From Schoenoplectus triqueter (lineage: Eukaryota; Streptophyta; Magnoliopsida; Poales; Cyperaceae): a stretch of 29,711 bases of DNA. The notes beneath the pieces were generated by a model, which saw nothing but the letters and a program-made list of their open reading frames with translations, made no database searches and was not told where the DNA came from. Positions 22,165-29,711 of the stretch are shown here, piece after piece. Within the stretch, counting starts at the first letter, position 1. Each line of letters starts with the position of its first letter. The position numbers and the translations under genes were made by a program. The stretch lies in the NCBI GenBank assembly GCA_964058805.1, contig CAXKVV010001060.1, forward strand, positions 1-29,711, given 5' to 3'.

Positions 22165-24536
22165 AATTATATTAATTTATAATAAATTATTTATAATTAT
22201 GCGGCCAAAAATATTAACAAACTCAAACAACTTGTTTAGACAACCGTTTTTAAAGCCTACTACTAATGTTTCGTTCAAAATTAGTGTTGTAGAATGTTCA
22301 TATTGAAGTGTTAATTAGATAATCTTTTAATAGGCATAATTAGGTGTGATTACTTTAATTTTCACTAAATTATGCGTAGTTATTCGGCCAAAATTTTTGA
22401 AATACTCAAATAACTTTTCCAAATAGCTGTTTCTAATGCATCTTACTTGTGTTTTGGGAGAAAATAGAGTCGTAGAATATCCATATCGAAGTGTTAATTG
22501 AACGATCTTATAATAGGCATAATTAGGAGTAATTATATTAATTTGCACGAAACTATGTGTATTTATGGGGCCAATGTTTTTCAAAAAATTCAAACAATTT
22601 GTTTAAACAGCAGTTTTTAATGCATCTTACTTATGTTTTGTGCCAAGTTAGCGTCATAGAGTATTCATATCCAATTTTTAGTTAGATAATCTTATAATAG
22701 GCATAATTGGAGTAATTATATTAATTCGGACGAAATTATATGTAGTTATGCGGCAAAAAGTTTGAGAAACCCAATCAACTAGTTTAAATTATTGTTTTTT
22801 TAATGCATCTTACTTATGTTTTGTGCAAACTTAGTGTCGTGGAATACTCATATCGAAGTATTAATTGGATAATCTTCTAATAGGCATGTTATGGAGTAAT
22901 TATATAAAGTTTCATGAAATTATAAGTTGTTATGAGACTATAAATTTTGAAAATCTTAAACAACTTGTTTAAACAGCAGTTTTAAATGTATCTTAGTTAT
23001 GTTTGAAGGAAAATTACTGTAATAGAATATTCATATCAGAGTGTTAATTGGATAATTATATAATAGACATAATTAGTAGTAATTATATTAATTTGCGCGA
23101 AGTTATGTGTAGGTATGGAACAAAAAATTTTAAAAACTCGAACAACTTGTTTAAAAATTTAATGCATCTTACTTATTTTATATGCAAAATTCGTATCGTA
23201 GAATGCTCATATCGAAGTGTTAACTGGATAATCTTCTAATAGGCATAATCACTAGTAATTATATTAATTTTGATGAAATTATTTATCGTTATGAGGCAAT
23301 AAATATTGAAAATCTGAAACAACATGTTTAAACAGCAATTTCTAATGTATTTACTTATGTTTTATGTAAAATTAGTGTCCAATGATATTCATATTGAAGT
23401 GTTAATTCGACAATCTTATAATAGACATAGTTAGGAGTAATTATATTAATTCGCTCGAAATTATGTGCAGTTTTCATGTAAAAAATGTGGAAAATCTTAC
23501 ACAACTTGTTTAAAAAACTGTTTTGAACGCATCTTACTTATATTTTGTGCAAAATTAGCGTCATAGAATATTCATATCTAAGTTTTACTCCCACAATCAT
23601 ATAATAGGCATAATTAGGAGAAATTGTATAAATTTTCAAGAAATTACATGTAGGTAATGCGGCCAACAATTTTCAAAAACTCAAACAACTTGCTTAAAAG
23701 GCCGTTTTTAATGAATCCTACTGATGTCCTGTGCAAAATTAGTGTCGTACAATGTTAATATCGAAGTGTTAATTGACTAATATTTTAGTGGGCATAATTA
23801 GGAGTAATAATATTAGTTTTTACGAAATTATGTATAGTCACGTGGCAAAAAATGTTAAAAATCTTAAACAACTTGTTTAAACAGCAGTTTCTAATGCATA
23901 TCACTTATGTTTTGAGAAACAAATAGTGCCCTAATATATTTATTTTGGTGTGTTAACTGAATAATCTTATAACCTACCATAATTTTGAGTAATTATATTA
24001 ATTTGCACCAAAATATGTGTAGTTACGCGGACAAAAAGTTTCATAAAGGCAAACAACTTGTTTAAACAGCAGTTTTTAACGCATCTTACTTATGTTTTGT
24101 GCGATTTTAGCATTATAGAATATTCATATCGATGATTTTATTGGATAATTTTATAATAAGCGTAATCAGGAGTAATTGTATTAATTTGCACGAAATTATA
24201 TGTAGTTGTGCGGAATGTTTTTCGAAAAGCTCAAACAACTTGTTTAAATTGCGGTTTTTAATGCATCTTACTTATATTTTACGCAAAATTAGCGTTGTAG
24301 AATATTCATATCGAATTTTTAATTGAAGAATCTTATAATAGGCATATGTTGGAGTAATTATATTAATTTATAACAAATTTTGTGTAGCTATGCAGTCAAA
24401 TAATTTGAAAAACTCAAATAACTTGTTTAAACAGCTGTTTTTAGTGCTTCTTACTTATGTTTTGTGCAAAATTAGTGTCGTAGAATATTTATATCGAAGT
24501 TTTAATTAGAATCATATAATAGGCATGATTAAGAGT
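22165..24536 (+). repeat. HOR unit 4 (complete, 2372 bp)
   Basis: Complete and in exact register. It shares GAATGCTCATATCG and GTTAACTGG at the monomer 6/7 boundary with unit 5. It shares the monomer 13 variants ATATGTTGG and CAAATAATTT with unit 2. Confidence 0.95.
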
Positions 24537-26876
24537 AATTATATTAATTTATAATAAATTATTTATAATTATGCGGCCAAAAATATTAACAAACTCAAAC
24601 AACTTGTTTAGACAACCGTTTTTAAAGCCTACTACTAATGTTTCGTTCAAAATTAGTGTTGTAGAATGTTCATATTGAAGTGTTAATTAGATAATCTTTT
24701 AATAGGCATAATTAGGTGTGATTACTTTAATTTTCACTAAATTATGCGTAGTTATTCGGCCAAAATTTTTGAAATACTCAAATAACTTTTCCAAATAGCT
24801 GTTTCTAATGCATCTTACTTGTGTTTTGGGAGAAAATAGAGTCGTAGAATATCCATATCGAAGTGTTAATTGAACGATCTTATAATAGGCATAATTAGGA
24901 GTAATTATATTAATTTGCACGAAACTATGTGTATTTATGGGGCCAATGTTTTTCAAAAAAGTCAAACAATTTGTTTAAACAGCAGTTTTTAATGCATCTT
25001 ACTTATGTTTTGTGCCAAGTTAGCGTCATAGAGTATTCATATCCAATTTTTAGTTAGATAATCTTATAATAGGCATAATTGGAGTAATTATATTAATTCG
25101 GACGAAATTATATGTAGTTATGCGGCAAAAAGTTTGAGAAACCCAATCAACTAGTTTAAATTATTGTTTTTTTAATGCATCTTACTTATGTTTTGTGCAA
25201 ACTTAGTGTCGTGGAATACTCATATCGAAGTATTAATTGGATAATCTTCTAATAGGCATGTTATGGAGTAATTATATAAAGTTTCATGAAATTATAAGTT
25301 GTTATGAGACTATAAATTTTGAAAATCTTAAACAACTTGTTTAAACAGCAGTTTTAAATGTATCTTAGTTATGTTTGAAGGAAAATTACTGTAATAGAAT
25401 ATTCATATCAGAGTGTTAATTGGATAATTATATAATAGACATAATTAGTAGTAATTATATTAATTTGCGCGAAGTTATGTGTAGGTATGGAACAAAAAAT
25501 TTTAAAAACTCGAACAACTTGTTTAAAAATTTAATGCATCTTACTTATTTTATATGCAAAATTCGTATCGTAGAATGCTCATATCGAAGTGTTAACTGGA
25601 TAATCTTCTAATAGGCATAATCACTAGTAATTATATTAATTTTGATGAAATTATTTATCGTTATGAGGCAATAAATATTGAAAATCTGAAACAACATGTT
25701 TAAACAGCAATTTCTAATGTATTTACTTATGTTTTATGTAAAATTAGTGTCCAATGATATTCATATTGAAGTGTTAATTCGACAATCTTATAATAGACAT
25801 AGTTAGGAGTAATTATATTAATTCGCTCGAAATTATGTGCAGTTTTCATGTAAAAAATGTGGAAAATCTTACACAACTTGTTTAAAAAACTGTTTTGAAC
25901 GCATCTTACTTATATTTTGTGCAAAATTAGCGTCATAGAATATTCATATCTAAGTTTTACTCCCACAATCATATAATAGGCATAATTAGGAGAAATTGTA
26001 TAAATTTTCAAGAAATTACATGTAGGTAATGCGGCCAACAATTTTCAAAAACTCAAACAACTTGCTTAAACGGCCGTTTTTAATGAATCCTACTGATGTC
26101 CTGTGCAAAATTAGTATCGTACAATGTTAATATCGAAGTGTTAATTGTCTAATATTTTAATGGGCATAATTAGGAGTAATAATATTAATTTTTATGAAAT
26201 TATGTATAGTCACGAGGCAAAAAATGTTAAAAATCTTAAACAACTTGTTTAAACAGCAGTTTCTAATGCATATCACTTATGTTTTGAGAAAAAAAATAGT
26301 GCCCTAATATATTTATTTTGGTGTGTTAACTGAATAATCTTATAACCTACCATAATTTTGAGTAATTATATTAATTTGCACCAAAATATGTGTAGTTATG
26401 CGGACAAAAAATTTCATAAAGGCAAACAACTTGTTTAAACAGCAGTTTTTAACGCATCTTACTTATGTTTTGTGCGATTTTAGCATTATAGAATATTCAT
26501 ATCGATGATTTTATTGGATAATTTTATAATAAGCGTAATCAGGAGTAATTGTATTAATTTGCACGAAATTATATGTAGTTGTGCGGAATGTTTTTCGAAA
26601 AGCTCAAACAACTTGTTTAAATTACGGTTTTTAATGCATCTTACTTATATTTTACGCAAAATTAGTGTTGTTGAATATTCATATCGAATTTTTAATGAAG
26701 AATCTTATATTAGGCATATTTTGGAGTAATTATATTAATTTATAACAAATTTTGTGTAGCTATGCAGTCAAAAATTTTGAAAAACTCAAATAACTTATTT
26801 AAACAGCTGTTTTTAGTGCTTATGTTTTGTGTAAAATTAGTGTCGTAGAATATTTATATCGAAGTTTTAATTAGAA
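24537..26876 (+). repeat. HOR unit 5 (right edge, mosaic)
   Basis: Nearly complete, ending about 30 bp short of the next phase point. Up to about 25860 it matches inner units. Between about 26071 and 26411 it carries unit-1-type states, and from about 26526 it again matches inner units. The last 250 bp add private changes, including a 7-bp loss in the GTGCTTCTTACTTATG block (here GTGCTTATG). Confidence 0.9.
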
Positions 26877-26883
26877 CAGCCAA

Positions 26884-26923
26884 ATGTCATTTTGATTGAT
26901 ATGTCATTTTGATTGATATGTCA
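26884..26923. repeat. Tandem repeat, 17 bp x 2.4
   Basis: ATGTCATTTTGATTGAT starts at 26884 and 26901, and a partial copy (ATGTCA) at 26918. It sits only 8 bp beyond the satellite edge. Confidence 0.9.
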
Positions 26924-28518
26924 CATTAATGAGTGTGAAGGAATTCATGTAGACGAAGCAATTACCTAATCTAAAGCTTAAACTGAGAAGTCAGCGCAAA
27001 CTTTTAAGTTTTAATGATGTGATTAGAGATGACCAAATGCACCATTTCGACTTAAATTTAAACGACTTTAGCCAAAACCAGATTTTTTTTTCAACCTTGG
27101 ATGTTTACTGGGACCCTGGGGATGTTTATGCAAACATTACATCTTGCTGAGTTAGTAAATGATGCTAATTCTTCCCCTAATTAAATGTCCTGCTCGCAAG
27201 AGGCAGTCAAACTGCTTAGAGTTTTTAAAAAAATAATAATAATATGCATATTCTTCAAAGTACAATGGAATTATATTCTTCCATAAAATTAAACAACTTT
27301 TCTTTTCTCAACTTGTAGAACTTAGAAACAACGGAATTATATTCCTCCATAAAATTAATCAACACTTCTCAACAAAAAAAAAATTCAACTTGTAGAACTT
27401 AGAAACAACGGAATTATATTCCATAAAATTAATCAACATTTCTTAACAATTTTCTTTTTTCAACTGGTAGAACTTAGAAATTTGTGGCACCCCCATGGAC
27501 TTTAAAACTAATTTTCTCACATCATGTTTACTGAATAGATAGGGATGTTATGGACTACAAGTAGTACAAATCAATCAGACAAGAAATTCGGATATTCCTT
27601 GGAGGACTTTCTGGGGGTAAATTAATTGAGTTTCTACAATATTCTATCATTTTGTCTCGTGTGTAAAACAAGGAAAAGCAATTACGTCATTACAAGGGCT
27701 GCTTGATTCCTCGACCGATAATTGGTAAACACTAAAAAAATATCTCCAATTGGACTAGAAATAAATGAGGAATTTCATAAAAGACTTTAGGGGGGACTGA
27801 ATACAGTCCGCATACAAAGTATGTCATACCAAAAATCAAAGGCAATTACGTTTCTTAATTACTTTGTAGTAGGTGCATTTGTCTTTATTGTCAGCTGAAT
27901 TACAAGTGAGAGGTGAGTATATGGAAAATATAATGATTCTGATAAATCCATTTTTTTTAGTTTAGAATGTTTAATTTGGTTTGAAATTGTGGCGGACAAA
28001 TATTTATTTTCGTATTTTATTAAAAATGAGTTAATATTTTCAAGTGAGAGCTTTCATTAAAAAAAAGGAGAGAGAGTTGAGGATCCATTGATGATGGTAA
28101 ACTTGACAATCTCATAATACTTTGTTGAAAATAAAAAAATATAGATATATTGTGCATTGATTAAGTTTTAAATTTTATATAATTTAAGAACTATTAGCTG
28201 TCCTGTTAAATATAATTAAATTTGAACTGTTATAAATTTCAAGGTTTTAATTGAGTGGTAAAACTTCTCTGTGAAATGAAGTTATTCCTATTTGCATGTT
28301 ATGCATATTAACTCATAACTTTGTGTGTGGGCTGCTTGCAATAAGCGTAGGTGGAGTATGTATTTTGTGCTCTACATCCGTCAACTGATTAATTGTTCAC
28401 ACTACACGACCGTCGGATCAATACGATGACTATCCGTGATTATGACAGCGAGGGTCTTAAATTTACGGGACGATTTATAAATTTATAATGAACACATCAG
28501 ATATCAAGTACTTCAAAC
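26924..28518. other. Spacer right of the satellite, no gene
   Basis: Apart from the tandem repeat at 27263-27480, nothing is recognised. The 27480-27920 stretch is relatively complex and not obviously repetitive, but no frame of useful length is open on either strand. GAGAGAGA-type purine runs occur near 28070. Confidence 0.5.
27263..27480. repeat. Imperfect tandem repeat, 3 copies of 66-77 bp
   Basis: Copies begin at 27263, 27329 and 27406 with CAA(T/C)GGAATTATATTC. They continue through CCATAAAATTAA(A/T)CAAC and end with CAACT(T/G)GTAGAACTTAGAAA. Length differences come from T-run and A-run changes and a small deletion in copy 3. Confidence 0.85.
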
Positions 28519-28950
28519 TAGGCTGCAAATAATTCAATCCAACTCGTTAGTGTTTGAGTGTGATCAAATTAAATCGAACTCGAACTCCAACTGAAATTGA
28601 ACTCTAAATGAACCCAATTATTATAATTTTTATATTCTCATCAATAATCAGAGCTAAAATAATTAATATTTTATTAATTTTATATTTAAATTAAAAAATT
28701 AACTGATATTTATTAATTTAATAATAAATTAATAATATCTTATTAATTTTATAATAAAATAATTATGTTATTGCATATATTATTGACTAAATAGTTAAAA
28801 ATATATACAAATATTTACATATCGAACTATTACGAATCGAACTCGAACTAGTTCATTAAAAAATTTATCGAACCGAATTTAAATCGAACTATTAAAAAAA
28901 GTCTAATCAAATGAACTGAACTCAAACTAAAATTGAATCAAATATCAAAG
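28519..28950. mobile_element. Decayed hAT-like miniature element related to 10019-10560
   Basis: It starts TAGGCTGCAAATAATTC, one base short of the TAGGGCTGCAA terminus at 10019. It then has CGAACTCGAACTCC and, on the far side of an AT-rich centre, ACGAATCGAACTCGAACTAG and CGAACCGAATTTAAATCGAA. This matches the layout of the 10019 element (GTTCGA-rich subterminal arms, AT-rich centre). The right terminus is not recognisable, so 28950 is approximate. No target duplication was found. Confidence 0.6.
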
Positions 28951-29555
28951 AAATTATGTATTATAAATTTTATTGCAGTCCTACTCCAAACGATGCGATT
29001 TTGTGTAGATGTCCGCCACGTCAGATAAGGAGGTTTGTGACGGTTAATGAAATAGATAAGTTTCGCTTGGAAATATATACTATAACTAAGATAGCGATGG
29101 TTTACCAAATTACGCAAAGATCTTTACAAAATACCGTCGGATTATCTGTGCTCACATTCGTATGGTCATCATCAGGGTTAATTGTTAACACCGCCTGCTG
29201 CACACACAGACATACTGTGCAAAGCCAAGCGTTTGCGTTTGTCCCTTAATGTTTAAAATTAATTAATATCTTAATCGAAACTCTAAATTATGTGTTTTAT
29301 GTTTGTCTTAATTTATCTATGCAAAAGCAAACAGCTGACAATTGTAAATTATACTAAAAATCATTTTTAGTACATTTACAATATTGCATTTTGTGTATTT
29401 GTGTATGTTTATATTTATATGTCTTAATTATGATTGAATATTACTGAAAGTAATTGATCAACTCAAATTCTGTGCTTCAATCCTTCTTAAATACATCAAA
29501 CTTGGATTTACAGTTCTTTCGGTGTATATGTTAATTTTAATGTATATAAACTACG
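28951..29555. other. Spacer with a 97-codon open frame of doubtful meaning
   Basis: The longest open frame of the window is here (28956-29249, plus strand, 97 codons). Its translation has no domain, signal peptide or repeat I recognise. Its ATG is not preceded by recognisable promoter features, and the 5' end abuts a decayed transposable element. It could be part of an unlabelled element. I do not call it a gene. Confidence 0.5.
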
Positions 29556-29711
29556 AGGGTGTCAGTGGGCCGATTCGGGTCGGATTTTGGTCGGGTCATT
29601 ATTATTATTTTTATTTTTCTATCCGATCTAAGCCCGACCCATTTACATTCAGAAAAATTTTAATTCATACCCGATCCGACTGGGTTACGGGTCGACCCGA
29701 TCCCTACAAAA
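29556..29711 (-). mobile_element. Foldback family A, copy 4 (cut by the window end)
   Basis: AGGGTGTCAGTGGG, then GGGTCGGATTTTGGTCGGGT, TCTATCCGATCTAAGCCCGACC and GGTTACGGGTCGACCCGATC match the order seen at the left of copy 3 (9671 on). Only the first about 156 bp is in the window. Confidence 0.8.

Larger units (their letters stand above)
15319..26876 (+). repeat. Satellite array: ~182-bp monomer in a 2372-bp, 13-monomer higher-order repeat
   Basis: Head-to-tail array on one strand. Each monomer carries, in order, GGCATAATTAGGAGTAATTA, TATTAATTTGC.CGAAATTATG, CTCAAACAACTTGTTTAAAC, GCATCTTACTTATGTTTTG, TGCAAAATTAGTGTCGTAGA and ATATTCATATCGAAGTGTTA. In unit 2, monomers begin at 17406, 17589, 17772, 17956, 18139, 18322, 18498, 18680, 18863, 19047, 19232, 19415 and 19597. 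Their lengths run from 176 to 185 bp and sum to exactly 2372. Monomers inside a unit are clearly diverged, whereas equivalent monomers of different units are nearly identical. The monomer length is in the nucleosome-sized range typical of plant centromeric and heterochromatic satellites, but no centromere role can be shown here. Open frames of 63, 64 and 88 codons recur once per unit and are products of the repeat, not genes. Confidence 0.97.

Noticed and set aside
15319..26876. CRISPR-like array
   Set aside because: Periodicity is 182 bp and 2372 bp with no short-repeat/unique-spacer pattern, no cas genes, and the context is a plant-type nuclear genome.
15319..26876. CENP-B box in the satellite monomers
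   Set aside because: I looked for the TTCG....A..CGGG pattern and found no convincing match on either strand.
28956..29249. 97-codon open frame, the longest in the window
   Set aside because: No recognisable domain, no support from composition or neighbours, next to a decayed transposable element. A frame of this length can arise by chance in 30 kb.

Overview
This window looks like a piece of nuclear intergenic DNA from a flowering plant, most likely a eudicot. It is very AT-rich, has no credible protein-coding gene and no rRNA, tRNA or CRISPR. It is crowded with plant-type non-autonomous DNA elements: Helitron-like ends, hAT-type and Mutator-type miniature elements, and long foldback repeats. 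The longest open frame is 97 codons, and no frame looks like a known domain. I cannot name the species from sequence alone.

Layout. Positions 1-15318 are a mosaic of AT-rich spacer and small elements. They include an inverted pair of Helitron-like elements (2357-2817 minus, 5535-6002 plus) and a foldback element with a GC-rich internal hairpin (4022-4450). They also hold three copies of a 'CCCGACCCGA'-rich family (4877-5336, 8081-8494, 9671-10614). The third copy has a clean 9-bp target duplication and is interrupted by a nested hAT-type miniature element with an 8-bp target duplication (10019-10560). Further foldback elements lie at 6125-6475, 6747-7240, 11198-11589 and 14283-14697.

Positions 15319-26876 are one uninterrupted satellite array of about 11.6 kb. 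The basic monomer is about 182 bp. Thirteen diverged monomers form a 2372-bp higher-order repeat (HOR), and five HOR units lie head to tail on the same strand. Inner units differ from each other at only about ten positions by my reading, while monomers inside a unit are clearly diverged. The first unit carries a 270-bp out-of-register deletion. The first unit and part of the last unit keep variants absent from the inner units. This array is the most interesting object in the window.

Positions 26877-29711 return to spacer. They hold short tandem repeats (26884-26923, 27263-27480), a decayed hAT-like element (28519-28950) and a fourth, partial copy of the CCCGACCCGA family cut by the window end (29556-29711).

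No gene network can be described because no gene is supported. The biology here is repeat biology: satellite amplification and homogenisation, and nested insertion of miniature transposons.
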